Below, in pieces: positions 1 to 8,479 of a stretch of 64,000 nucleotides of DNA. This DNA is from an uncultured Alistipes sp. (lineage in GTDB: Bacteria; Bacteroidota; Bacteroidia; Bacteroidales; Rikenellaceae): positions 1 to 64,000 of the forward strand of contig CANQIF010000012.1 of assembly GCA_947623965.1 (NCBI GenBank), written 5' to 3'. A program made the position numbers and the translations under genes. Each line of letters opens with the position of its first letter. Position 1 is the stretch's first letter. The notes beneath the pieces are model-generated. The model searched no databases, was not told where the DNA came from, and worked only from the letters and a program-made list of their open reading frames with translations.

Positions 1-5
1 TCTAT

Positions 6-68
6 ATCCTACTTTTTGCATATTAGAACAGATCGGATCCTTTTTCATCCTACTTTTTGCATATTAGA
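6..68. repeat. 22-bp direct repeat pair, 41-bp period
   Basis: The string ATCCTACTTTTTGCATATTA (plus GA) occurs at 6-27 and again at 47-68 without mismatch. The unit holds TACTTTTTG, which resembles a -7 box with one extra base, so this may be a duplicated promoter-like segment. The window begins here, so a longer array to the left cannot be excluded. Confidence 0.7.
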
Positions 69-150
69 CCTTTTTTTTGTCCGTATCGGAGAGGCACGGT
101 CCCGATGCGACGCGGGGAACGACGGTCGCAACGCTTTGAACGGATGAGGT

Positions 151-366
151 ATGAGTTTATTCAGGAAAAAGAAGAAGCCGGACCTGTCGAATTTGGACAA
201 GCTGCTGGCAATGAAAGATCCCTTTGTGACGTGGATGACCCGCGTTACCGCTGCGGACCTGGATTACCAGGATGCGTGCGGAAAGGTCGATCCGGCCGAT
301 CTGCAGGCACTGGTCGATAAACGGTTTCTGCACTACGCAGCCTACCAGGCGAAAAAGACGAAATAG
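151..366 (+). CDS. small hypothetical protein, 71 aa
   Basis: I do not recognise the family. The product is 71 residues, starts with a basic patch (MSLFRKKKK) and continues as a soluble, mixed charged and hydrophobic sequence without a signal peptide or membrane segment. It has an ATG start, and its composition is unlike the Arg/Pro-rich shadow ORFs produced by the repeats next to it. No partner gene is visible: the ssb operon ends on the opposite strand about 740 bp away. It could be a small conserved cytosolic protein. Confidence 0.6.
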   Translation: MSLFRKKKKPDLSNLDKLLAMKDPFVTWMTRVTAADLDYQDACGKVDPADLQALVDKRFLHYAAYQAKKTK

Positions 367-368
367 AC

Positions 369-930
369 GAGCGGGCCGCTTTTGCAAGCCCATTTTTCTG
401 TTTATCGGTCGCGTAGCGACCGAGCAGCCCGCAGCCGCCCCCCCTGGCGGAGGGCTGCTCCTCTACGTCGCAAGCCCATCCGCTCGGCTGCGGGCGCATC
501 TCAAGTTGGAATCGGTCCGTCAGGACCGGCGGGCCGCAGCAAAATCGACCTCGCAAGAGGTCGTGCGGGCCGCAGCCTGGGGGCGGCGGAGGCCCGCAAT
601 TCGTACCCGAACATGCGGGCGCTCTGCAGGCTGCGTCCCGAAACGGGATCTATGTCTAAATGTGTCCGGAAGCCCTGCTTAATTCTGAATTTTGAATCTT
701 GAATTTTAAATTTGCGCCCGAACGGGCGCAGCGGGCCGCAGCTTCGCCCGGCGAAAGCCCGCACTCGCGTCCGCCGTTGCGTCCGCTTGTGCGTCCCTTC
801 GCAAGTTGCAGCCCGAGCTTGAATCGAAATAGGTGGCAGCGGAGAGCTGCTCCTCTAAAGTCGCAAACCCATCCGCTCGGCCGCGGGCTTGCCATCGGGT
901 TCGGCGCCGAAAAGGGAACGGGCGTCGAAC
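369..930. repeat. composite GC-rich repeat block
   Basis: This gap has no gene. It holds several modules of the dispersed family: a GGTCGC/GCGACC hairpin near 406-421, a palindromic arm of the GCAGCCCGCAGCCG type, a GACCTC/GAGGTC hairpin at 547-562, a GCGGGCCGCAGC arm, a tract of ATTTTGA-like 7-bp repeats at about 680-713, and a GCGCCC/GGGCGC hairpin at 714-729. The ORFs called here are Arg/Ala/Pro-rich shadows of these repeats. Confidence 0.8.
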
Positions 931-937
931 AAAAAAA

Positions 938-964
938 GGTCCGACTCCTTTTCGGGGTCGGACC
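938..964 (-). terminator. terminator of lpxK-PNP-ssb operon
   Basis: GGTCCGAC and GTCGGACC form a stem interrupted by a small loop. On the minus strand the stem is followed by a run of seven T (the A run at 931-937). It lies about 150 bp beyond the ssb stop codon, so it is the likely end of that operon. Confidence 0.7.
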
Positions 965-1017
965 GAAGTTTTTATGCGCTGCGCACCTTACCGAACTTTC
1001 GCCCGGCTTGCGTCGCA

Positions 1018-1116
1018 GTTGTCGGAAAGTCAGCCGTCAGAAAACCGGTCCTTCGAAATTTAAAGGCCGCATAAGGGCCGCCTGTCAGCCCGTTGTCGGA
1101 AAGTCAGCCGTCAGAA
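1018..1116. repeat. 25-bp direct repeat overlapping the ssb 3' end
   Basis: GTTGTCGGAAAGTCAGCCGT (plus CAGAA) is found at 1018-1042 and at 1092-1116. The second copy covers the ssb stop codon at 1111-1113, so the first copy looks like a duplicated scrap of the end of ssb, 74 bp downstream. Confidence 0.7.
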
Positions 1117-1680
1117 CGGCAGGTCGTCGGGATCCTCGGCCGGGGCCGGCGGGACGGGTGCCGCAGCAGGCGCCGTTTCGGGGGCATTTTGCTGCTGGCG
1201 GTTGTAGCCGCCGTTCCGGTTGCTGTTCCGGTAGCCGCCGTCATTGTTCCGGTAGCCGCCCCCGTCGTTGCCGCGATACCCGCCGCCATCGTTGCCGCGG
1301 TAGTTTCCTCCATCATTCCCCCGGTAACCGCCGCCGTCGTTCTCCTGCCGGTTGTCGCGGCGGCCGAGCAGGTTCATCGTGTCGGCCATGATCTCCGTCG
1401 TGTAACGTTTGTTCCCGCTCTGATCCGTCCATTCGCGCGTGCGCAGACGCCCTTCGATATAGAGCTGCGAGCCCTTGTGCACGAAGCGGTCGACTACGTC
1501 GGCCAGGCCGCGCCACAGCGTGACGGTGTGCCATTCGGTATGTTCGCGGTTTTCGTTCGTCGCACGGTCGCGGTAGCGCTCCGTCGTGGCCAGTCGGATA
1601 CGGGCCACCTTGCCGTTTTCCGTGGCGCGTATTTCGGGATCGACACCGACATTCCCGATCAAAATGACTTTATTTACCAT
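1111..1680 (-). CDS. ssb: single-stranded DNA-binding protein
   Basis: Binds single-stranded DNA during replication, repair and recombination. Residues 1-105 are a typical OB fold (MVNKVILIGNVGVDPEIR, then a WHTVTLW strand and a YIEGRLRTREW strand). Residues about 108-160 are a Gly-rich linker made of repeated GGGYRGND-like units, and the protein ends in the acidic tip DPDDLPF, the family's site for recruiting partner proteins. At 189 residues it has normal length. It is the last gene of a minus-strand group, 17 bp after the purine nucleoside phosphorylase stop codon. The linker repeats are visible at DNA level and could vary in number between strains. Confidence 0.96.
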   Translation of the reverse strand: MVNKVILIGNVGVDPEIRATENGKVARIRLATTERYRDRATNENREHTEWHTVTLWRGLADVVDRFVHKGSQLYIEGRLRTREWTDQSGNKRYTTEIMADTMNLLGRRDNRQENDGGGYRGNDGGNYRGNDGGGYRGNDGGGYRNNDGGYRNSNRNGGYNRQQQNAPETAPAAAPVPPAPAEDPDDLPF

Positions 1681-1697
1681 TGTTGTCCGTCGTTTGT

Positions 1698-2504
1698 TTA
1701 AAGTTCGCGAATCATCGCTTTGAAAAGTGTTTCCATATTGCCGGCCGCCTTGCGTCCCTGCCGCTGTACGTCTTCGTGGTCGCCGACCTCGTCCGAAAGG
1801 CCGCAGTTCGTGATGACCGAGACGCCGAAACAGGGGATTCCCATGTGGCGCGCCACGATCACCTCGGGAACGGTGGACATCCCCGCCGCATCGCCGCCGA
1901 TCGCCTTGAAGTAGCGGTACTCGGCCTGCGTCTCGAACGTGGGACCCGTGCCGCCGACGTAGACGCCGTACTGGAGCTTGATGTGCTCGCGCTCGGCGAT
2001 GGCCGTCGCACGCTCGATGAGCCCCTTGTCGTAGCAGTTGTGCATATCCGGGAAGCGGGGGCCGAGTTCGGCGAGGTTGGGGCCGATGAGCGGATTGGGC
2101 ATCAGGTTGATGTGGTCCGTGATGACCATGAGGTCCCCGACGCGGAACGAGGTGTTGATGCCCCCCGAGGCGTTCGAGACGAAGAGGCGGCGGATGCCGA
2201 GGAGCTTCATCACGCGGACCGGGAAGGTGACCTGCGTCATTTTGTACCCTTCGTAGTAGTGGAACCGTCCCTGCATAGCGACCACCTTGCGCCCCTCGAC
2301 CGTGCCGAAGATCAGGCGTCCCTTGTGGCCCTCGACCGTCGAGACGGGGAAGCCCGGAATCGAGGCGTAGTCGAGCGTGCAGACGGCTTCGATCTTTTCG
2401 CCGAAGTCGCCCAGCCCCGTACCGAGGATGATGCCCACTTCGGGGGCGAAGTCGTTCGTGGCGGTCCGGATCCAGGCCGCCGTCTTTTTAATTTCTTCTA
2501 ACAT
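1698..2504 (-). CDS. punA: purine nucleoside phosphorylase (type I)
   Basis: Cleaves purine nucleosides with phosphate to give base and ribose-1-phosphate in purine salvage. The 268-residue length and motifs fit the trimeric PNP/MTAP family: the phosphate-binding start IILGTGLGDFG near residue 25, the GRFHYYEGY segment near 80, SNASGGIN near 115, GTGPTFETQAEYR near 190 and GMSTVPEVIVARH near 210. The start codon overlaps the end of lpxK by 17 bp, so the two are translated from one message. This coupling with a lipid A gene is positional, not functional. The trimeric type is clear; whether guanosine or inosine is preferred is not visible. Confidence 0.95.
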   Translation of the reverse strand: MLEEIKKTAAWIRTATNDFAPEVGIILGTGLGDFGEKIEAVCTLDYASIPGFPVSTVEGHKGRLIFGTVEGRKVVAMQGRFHYYEGYKMTQVTFPVRVMKLLGIRRLFVSNASGGINTSFRVGDLMVITDHINLMPNPLIGPNLAELGPRFPDMHNCYDKGLIERATAIAEREHIKLQYGVYVGGTGPTFETQAEYRYFKAIGGDAAGMSTVPEVIVARHMGIPCFGVSVITNCGLSDEVGDHEDVQRQGRKAAGNMETLFKAMIREL

Positions 2505-3531
2505 CTTCTTCTATTTTTTGGAGAAAATCCGTTGCCGAATCTTCGATGAAAGCAATATCGATGGGCAGGTAGTAGAGGCTGCGCCGCACGACGGCCGGAA
2601 TCTTCTTGCGGCGGCACATCTTCACGGCGTCTTTCTCCGTCGTGACGATGACCGCGTCGGGGTGCTGCCCGAGCAGTCCGGCCAGCTCCTCCATATCGCT
2701 CACGCGGTAGACGTAGTGGTCCTTGCGCGTCAGCTCGGCGACGACGTCGTACCGTTCGTGCAGCGTCTGCAGGAAAGGTTTCGGGTTGCCGATGCCCGAG
2801 AGGGCGATCACGCGGCGGCGCTGCGTGACGGGGGCGGCGGGCGCCTCGCCGGGGTAGACGGGCTGGGGCGTGAAGCTCTCGAAGCGGGTGAAGTAGATCT
2901 GCTGGTAGACGTACTTGATGAGAACCTTGCGCAGAATGCGGCGGTCGATCGGCGCCATCCGCTCGGGGCATTTCGTGACGATGAAGTAGTGGGCGCGGTA
3001 GAGCTGGTCCGGCAGGTCTCGCAACGAGCCTGCGGGAAGCATCCGGTCGCTCTGGATCGGCCGCGTCGAGTCGATCATCAGCACGTTGATCTTGGGGTCT
3101 ACGTAGCGGTGCTGGAAGCCGTCGTCCATAATGATCAGATCGACCTCGGGGTGTTCGCGGCAGAGCCGGCGGATCCCCTCGACGCGCTTTTCGCAACAGA
3201 CGACGACGGCCGACGGAAATTTGCGCTTGATCTGCAGCGGCTCGTCGCCCACGTCGCGGTAGTGGTCCTCGGGGTGTACCTCGACATAGCCCTTCGTGCG
3301 GCGCCCGTAGCCGCGCGAGAGGAGCGCCACGCGGTGCGAGCGCGACATATAGCCGATGAGCATCTCGGCCATCGGGGTTTTGCCCGTGCCGCCGACGGTG
3401 ATGTTGCCGATGCAGATGATCGGAATATCGAACCGCACGCTTTTCAACACACCCCAGTCGAACAGCCGGTGCCGCAGGGACACCGCCAGTCGGTAGAGCA
3501 GGGCGATCGGGGCGAATAGCAGGTTGCGCAT
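2488..3531 (-). CDS. lpxK: tetraacyldisaccharide 4'-kinase (LpxK)
   Basis: Phosphorylates the 4' position of the lipid A disaccharide at the inner face of the cytoplasmic membrane. The P-loop GNITVGGTGKTP lies near residue 45, preceded by a hydrophobic N-terminal segment (MRNLLFAPIALLYRL) typical of this membrane-associated kinase. Further family motifs are LSRGYGRRTKGYVEV, DVGDEPLQIKRKF and IIMDDGFQHRYV. I chose the ATG at 3531 (347 aa) rather than the 476-residue ORF of the track, because the extra N-terminus is translated repeat DNA and a promoter lies at 3574-3605. It heads the lpxK-PNP-ssb group. Confidence 0.95.
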   Translation of the reverse strand: MRNLLFAPIALLYRLAVSLRHRLFDWGVLKSVRFDIPIICIGNITVGGTGKTPMAEMLIGYMSRSHRVALLSRGYGRRTKGYVEVHPEDHYRDVGDEPLQIKRKFPSAVVVCCEKRVEGIRRLCREHPEVDLIIMDDGFQHRYVDPKINVLMIDSTRPIQSDRMLPAGSLRDLPDQLYRAHYFIVTKCPERMAPIDRRILRKVLIKYVYQQIYFTRFESFTPQPVYPGEAPAAPVTQRRRVIALSGIGNPKPFLQTLHERYDVVAELTRKDHYVYRVSDMEELAGLLGQHPDAVIVTTEKDAVKMCRRKKIPAVVRRSLYYLPIDIAFIEDSATDFLQKIEEDVRRN

Positions 3532-3573
3532 AGTCGGTTCGTCGGGTATACGGGGTGCTTGATACGATTTTGG

Positions 3574-3605
3574 TAAAGGTAGCGACTTTTTTCCGTTCCG
3601 GCAAA
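3574..3605 (-). promoter_or_regulatory. promoter of the lpxK operon
   Basis: On the minus strand TTTG (3605-3602), a 20-bp spacer and TACCTTTA (3581-3574) match the Bacteroidetes -33/-7 consensus, 43 bp ahead of the chosen lpxK start. Confidence 0.65.
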
Positions 3606-3714
3606 CGAAAACGGCCTTTTCTTCGTCCGAAGCGTGAATCGGTGTGCTTTTCTTGGGTTTTCGGACGGTCGGCAGCGGTTTCTTGCAGGAACTGCGAAAT
3701 AAAAATTCAAAATT

Positions 3715-4600
3715 TATGGCGGCTTGCCGATGCCTGCAACAAGCCCGCAGCCCGCTTGGCCTCCAGAGAGGGCGATTTTCTAATCGCCTAATTTCCGACG
3801 GCAGTCCCGCAGCCGGGCGGACGGGCCTGCACGAGCGGCCTGCGGGACGCGAAGCTGCAGCCCTCCGCCAGGGGGCGGCTGCGGTCTGCCGGTCCTGACG
3901 GACCGATTTTGTCAGCAAGCACTTTCACTCCGACCGGTTGCGTGCTTGTTGCAGGCAGATTCGATGCCGCAGGCATCGGCGGGCTGCAGCCTCCGGGCAG
4001 CGGAGGCCCGCAGTTCGTTGCCGAATCTGCGTGCGCTCCGCAGGCTGCAGCCCGAATTGGAATGTACGCCCAAGCGCCCCCGAAAGCCCTTTTTAATTTT
4101 GAATCTTGAATTTTGAATTCTGAATTTGCGGCTTCGATAAGAAGCCGCAGCGGGCCCCAGCTTCGCCCCGCGAAGGCCCGCACCTCGCATCCGCTCGTGC
4201 CGGCGCTTCGCAAGCTGCTGCCCGAGCATCATTTTTAATTCTTCATTTTTCATTTTTAATTGCACCCGCATGGGCGCTGCAGCCCGCAGCCGCCCCCGGG
4301 CGGAGGGCTGCTCCTCTGCGTCGCAGGCCCGTCCGCTCGGCTGCGGGCTTTTGCAGTGGGTCGATCGCGCAGCGATTGGCGGGCCGCAGCCTTGCGACCC
4401 GAACTGGAATATATGCCCAAGCGCACCTGAAAGCTCCTTTTAATTTTGAATCTTGAATTTTGAATGCTGAATTTGCGGCTTCGATAAGAAGCCGCAGCGG
4501 GCCGCAGCTTCGCCCCCGCGAAGGCCCGCTGCTCGCGTCCCGCAGGTCCGCTTCGTGCGGCCGCTTCGCAAGCTGCGCCCCGCGGATGCAGATGCGAATG
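3715..4600. repeat. composite GC-rich repeat block
   Basis: No gene here. Several full cassettes follow each other: 7-bp repeat tracts at about 4094-4127, 4226-4260 and 4440-4472, then hairpins with different stems (GCGGCTTC/GAAGCCGC at 4128-4148 and again near 4473-4493; GATGCC/GGCATC near 3963; GGTCCTGACGGACC near 3893), then GCGGGCC or GCAGCCCGCAGCCG arms. The 492-residue minus ORF that crosses this block is a repeat artefact. Confidence 0.8.
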
Positions 4601-4809
4601 CAAACCTCGGCAAAACCGCGAACTCCGTTTGCTTTTGCCCTCGGCTTTTCGTACTTTGACTTCGTCGAAGATACTTGGGCCTCGGCAAAACCGCAAACTC
4701 CGTTTGCTTTTGCCCTCGGCTTTTCGTACTTTGACTTCGTCGAAGATACTCGGGCCTCGGCAAAACCGCAAACTCCGTTTGCTTTTGCCCTCGGCTTTTC
4801 GTATCTTTG
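4600..4809 (+). repeat. 75-bp promoter module in three tandem copies
   Basis: Each copy contains CCTCGGCAAAACCGCAAACT followed by the -33 box TTTG (at 4628, 4703 and 4778, exact 75-bp period) and the spacer CTTTTGCCCTCGGCTTTTCG. The first two copies read TACTTTGA where the third has TATCTTTG, so only the last has an intact -7 box. Each unit carries an inverted pair GGCAAAA/TTTTGCC around GCAAAC/GTTTGC that overlaps the -33 box, and a CTTCG-T-CGAAG palindrome. Confidence 0.8.
4778..4809 (+). promoter_or_regulatory. promoter of the exonuclease gene
   Basis: TTTG (4778-4781), 20 bp, TATCTTTG (4802-4809). It decides the start of the following gene: the TTG start used in the ORF track lies inside the -7 box and cannot be transcribed from here, so the ATG at 4846 is preferred. 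Confidence 0.75.
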
Positions 4810-4845
4810 TCCGACTTTTTCCGAAAAGATGATACCGCGACAAAG

Positions 4846-5457
4846 ATGACACCGCGACCTCCCTATATCCATAAGATCGACAACGAACAGACGGCCCTGC
4901 TGCCCGCCATCGAGTTCCGGGGCGAGATTTGCGTCGTCGACCGCGAAGAGCAGATCGAAGAGGCCTGCCGCTACCTCGCCGAGCAGCCGATGCTGGGTTT
5001 CGACACCGAGACCCGCCCCTCGTTCCGCGCCGGGGTGACGTTCCGCGTCTCGCTGCTGCAACTCTCGTCGGCCGAGCGCTGCTACCTCTTCCGGCTCAAC
5101 CTGATTCCGCTGGCGAAGCCCATTCTCCAGCTCCTCGAGAACCGCGACCTGCCGAAGATCGGCACCGATGTGGCGGGCGACCTGCGCGCCCTGCACCAGT
5201 TGCGCCACTTCCGCGAGGCGGGGTTCGTCGATCTGCAGTCGCTCGTCGGCGAGTGGGGCATCGAGGAGAAGAGCCTGCGCAAGATGTCGGCCATCATCCT
5301 CGGCAAGCGGGTCTCGAAGGCGCAGCGGCTGAGCAATTGGGAGAGCTCGGCCCTCACCGAGAAACAGCAGCTCTACGCCGCCACCGACGCCTGGGTCTGC
5401 ACGAAGATCTACCGCCGGCTGCGTCACGTCCCGAAGATCGGAAAGGAGGCGCAATAG
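4846..5457 (+). CDS. 3'-5' exonuclease, RNase D-like DEDDy domain
   Basis: A single-domain DEDDy exonuclease, likely removing nucleotides from RNA or DNA 3' ends. ExoI is LGFDTETRPSF (residues about 50-60), ExoII is IGTDVAGDLRAL (about 105), and ExoIII is YAATDAWVCTKIYRRL (about 175), so all four acidic residues and the Tyr are present. The 203-residue protein has no HRDC or helicase domain, which sets it apart from RNase D and WRN and fits the stand-alone proteins common in Bacteroidetes. The start is fixed by the promoter at 4778-4809. The substrate cannot be read from the sequence. Confidence 0.9.
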   Translation: MTPRPPYIHKIDNEQTALLPAIEFRGEICVVDREEQIEEACRYLAEQPMLGFDTETRPSFRAGVTFRVSLLQLSSAERCYLFRLNLIPLAKPILQLLENRDLPKIGTDVAGDLRALHQLRHFREAGFVDLQSLVGEWGIEEKSLRKMSAIILGKRVSKAQRLSNWESSALTEKQQLYAATDAWVCTKIYRRLRHVPKIGKEAQ

Positions 5458-5785
5458 CCGCCCGAATGCTGCCGCCGGGCTGCATAACACCGGACGCATA
5501 ACCGCTGACTGTAACCCCTCGGGGCGTAAAACGCGGGGCCGTAAACCGCCTTGGTTGTGAATCTGCGGGTCGCAGAGCGCAAGCCGCAAACCGCCGGGCT
5601 GCGACGCTGCCCCTTCGGTCGTAAACCCCGGCCACAACCCCGGCCACAACCCCGGCCACAACCCTGGCCACAACCCCGGCCACAACCCCGGCCACAACCC
5701 TGGCCACAACCCCGCTGGCAAACCCGGCCGCCCCTCATCCCGAATCCCGGGAGGCGGTCACCGAAAACGTACAAACAGAGATTCC
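5458..5785. repeat. gap with 12-bp minisatellite
   Basis: A 328-bp gap without a gene. At 5626-5712 there are about seven copies of CCCCGGCCACAA. Copies 4 and 7 read CCCTGG, giving a 36-bp higher-order pattern. The Pro-rich plus ORF at 5551-5901 and the GLWPG-repeat ORFs on the minus strand are translations of this tract. The DNA before it is a degenerate Arg-rich low-complexity sequence. Confidence 0.75.
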
Positions 5786-6985
<1,200 letters not shown>

Positions 6986-7005
6986 ACAAACGCCCCCGAG
7001 ACAGC

Positions 7006-7045
7006 GCATCGCCCCGCCGGAGTACACTTTCCGGCGGGGCGATGC
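7006..7045. terminator. bidirectional terminator
   Basis: GCATCGCCCCGCCGG (7006-7020) and CCGGCGGGGCGATGC (7031-7045) form a perfect 15-bp stem between the convergent rlmI-like and PH-domain genes. Confidence 0.75.
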
Positions 7046-7068
7046 GTTCCGGAAGCGGACGGCCGCTT

Positions 7069-7587
7069 TTACGATTCCTCCTCCTCTTCGCCCGCCGCTC
7101 CCGCATTGAGCAGATCGACCAGCTCGCCGGCCTGCTGGCAGGAGACCCAGATGCGGTCTTCGTAGACGGTCATCACCTCGACCAGGTTGCGCCATTCAGA
7201 GGCGTAGATTAGGATGCGGTCGAAGTGGCGCAGGTCGAAGAAGTGGCCGTAGTAGCCGAAGAATCCGCACCCGCCGAAGATGGGTACGAGGAGTTTCATT
7301 TCGTCGGGCTGCACGAGCCGGGCGCCGGCGATTTCGTCGCGCCGCAGCTCCGTAATATCGAGCAGGCAGCGAATTTCGAGCTTCTCGTCGGTCAGCACCA
7401 ACCTGCGCGGAATCGAGAGGGCCATCAGGATCAACAGCGCCCCGATGCAGGAGATGAACCAGGCCGAGAGATACTCCCCTTCGTAGAGCCAGTAGAGCCC
7501 CCAGCCCAAGCCGATGTAGACCAGAACGTAGAGCGCCGTCCAGTAGAGGGTCCGGCGGTCGATGCGGTATTTGTAGGTGCGGATCAT
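7069..7587 (-). CDS. PH-domain (YcxB-like) membrane protein, 172 aa
   Basis: A small inner-membrane protein of unknown role. Residues 15-32 (TALYVLVYIGLGWGLYWL) and 41-60 are two hydrophobic helices. The remainder resembles the bacterial PH-like fold found after paired helices: RRLVLTDEKLEIRCLL, then the IFGGCGFFGYYGHFF segment and a closing strand VWVS-like region (RIWVSCQQAGELVDLL). The C-terminus is acidic (GEEEEES). Its ATG overlaps the ispD stop by 4 bp (ATGA type), so it is translationally coupled to ispD. No ligand can be proposed. Confidence 0.75.
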   Translation of the reverse strand: MIRTYKYRIDRRTLYWTALYVLVYIGLGWGLYWLYEGEYLSAWFISCIGALLILMALSIPRRLVLTDEKLEIRCLLDITELRRDEIAGARLVQPDEMKLLVPIFGGCGFFGYYGHFFDLRHFDRILIYASEWRNLVEVMTVYEDRIWVSCQQAGELVDLLNAGAAGEEEEES

Positions 7588-8399
7588 GGCTGTTCGCAGG
7601 GGGTGACGGGGCCGCCGGGGTTGCCGGACCGGTCGGGGTTGCCGGACGGGTCGGATGGGGTGGGGAAGTCCGGGGTATCGGGGCTGCCGGCCCCGGAATC
7701 GGCGGCTGCTTGCAGCGCTTCGGCTTCGGCCTCCAGCAGCGCCGCGGCGATCGTCAGGTCGTCGGGCGTGGTGAGCTTGATGTTGCCGCGCTCCCCGTCG
7801 CAGAGGTGCACCGCCTCGCCGGCCGCCTCGACGACCGAGGCATCGTCCGTGAAGGCGGTCGTGTAGGGCTGCTCGTAGGCGCGGTCGAGCAGGGCCCGGT
7901 CGAAGAACTGGGGCGTCTGCACGATCCGCAGGGTTCGCCGGTCGAGGATCCGCGACCGCCCCTCCGCATCGACGCAGCGGTAGGAATCGACCGCCTCGAC
8001 GACCGGGACGGCCGACCCGTAGCGGGCCGCCTCCCCGGCTGCGCGACGGATCAAGGCCTCCGAGGCGAGCGGCCGCACGGCATCCTGCACCCCCACGATT
8101 GCGGCGTCGTAGGCCACGGCCGCGAGGCCGTTCTTCACCGAATGGAACCGCTCGGCACCCCCCTCGACGATCGTGTGGGCGGGCACGTCGAAACGCGCCT
8201 TCAGCTGCTTCCAGTATTCGATGTGGGCGGCGGGCAGCACGACGATGAGTTGCGCCGCGGGCAGCGCCCGGTGGAAGCGGTCGAGCGTGTGGGCCAGCAC
8301 GGGACGCATTCCGAGCAGGCGGAACTGCTTGGGGATCGTGCCGCCCATCCGGGTGCCGCCGCCGCCGGCGACGATGATGACGGAGGTTCGTGGTTGCAT
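7584..8399 (-). CDS. ispD: 2-C-methyl-D-erythritol 4-phosphate cytidylyltransferase
   Basis: Third enzyme of the MEP isoprenoid route: couples MEP with CTP to give CDP-ME in the cytosol. The nucleotide-binding start VIIVAGGGGTRMGG with downstream PKQFRLLGMRPVLAHTL is diagnostic. VGVQDAVRPLASEALI (about 105) and TPQFFDRALLDRAY (about 160) are further family motifs, and DDASVVEAAG and NIKLTTPDDL follow near the end. After residue 230 there is an unusual 40-residue Pro/Ser/Gly tail (PDTPDFPTPSDPSGNP) absent from ordinary IspD, which mirrors imperfect DNA repeats. It is coupled to the PH-domain gene and lies 80 bp after the M23 gene on the same strand. Confidence 0.95.
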   Translation of the reverse strand: MQPRTSVIIVAGGGGTRMGGTIPKQFRLLGMRPVLAHTLDRFHRALPAAQLIVVLPAAHIEYWKQLKARFDVPAHTIVEGGAERFHSVKNGLAAVAYDAAIVGVQDAVRPLASEALIRRAAGEAARYGSAVPVVEAVDSYRCVDAEGRSRILDRRTLRIVQTPQFFDRALLDRAYEQPYTTAFTDDASVVEAAGEAVHLCDGERGNIKLTTPDDLTIAAALLEAEAEALQAAADSGAGSPDTPDFPTPSDPSGNPDRSGNPGGPVTPCEQP

Positions 8400-8479
8400 A
8401 TCGGGATATACTTATTTATACGTCGCCGGTTGCCGGCCGGCGGCTGTTTCCATACCTTTTTCCCTGCGTTAGCAACAGG

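Noticed and set aside
4243-5721. 492-residue minus-strand ORF
   Set aside because: It crosses the 12-bp minisatellite, the antisense of the exonuclease gene and a repeat block; composition is repeat-derived.
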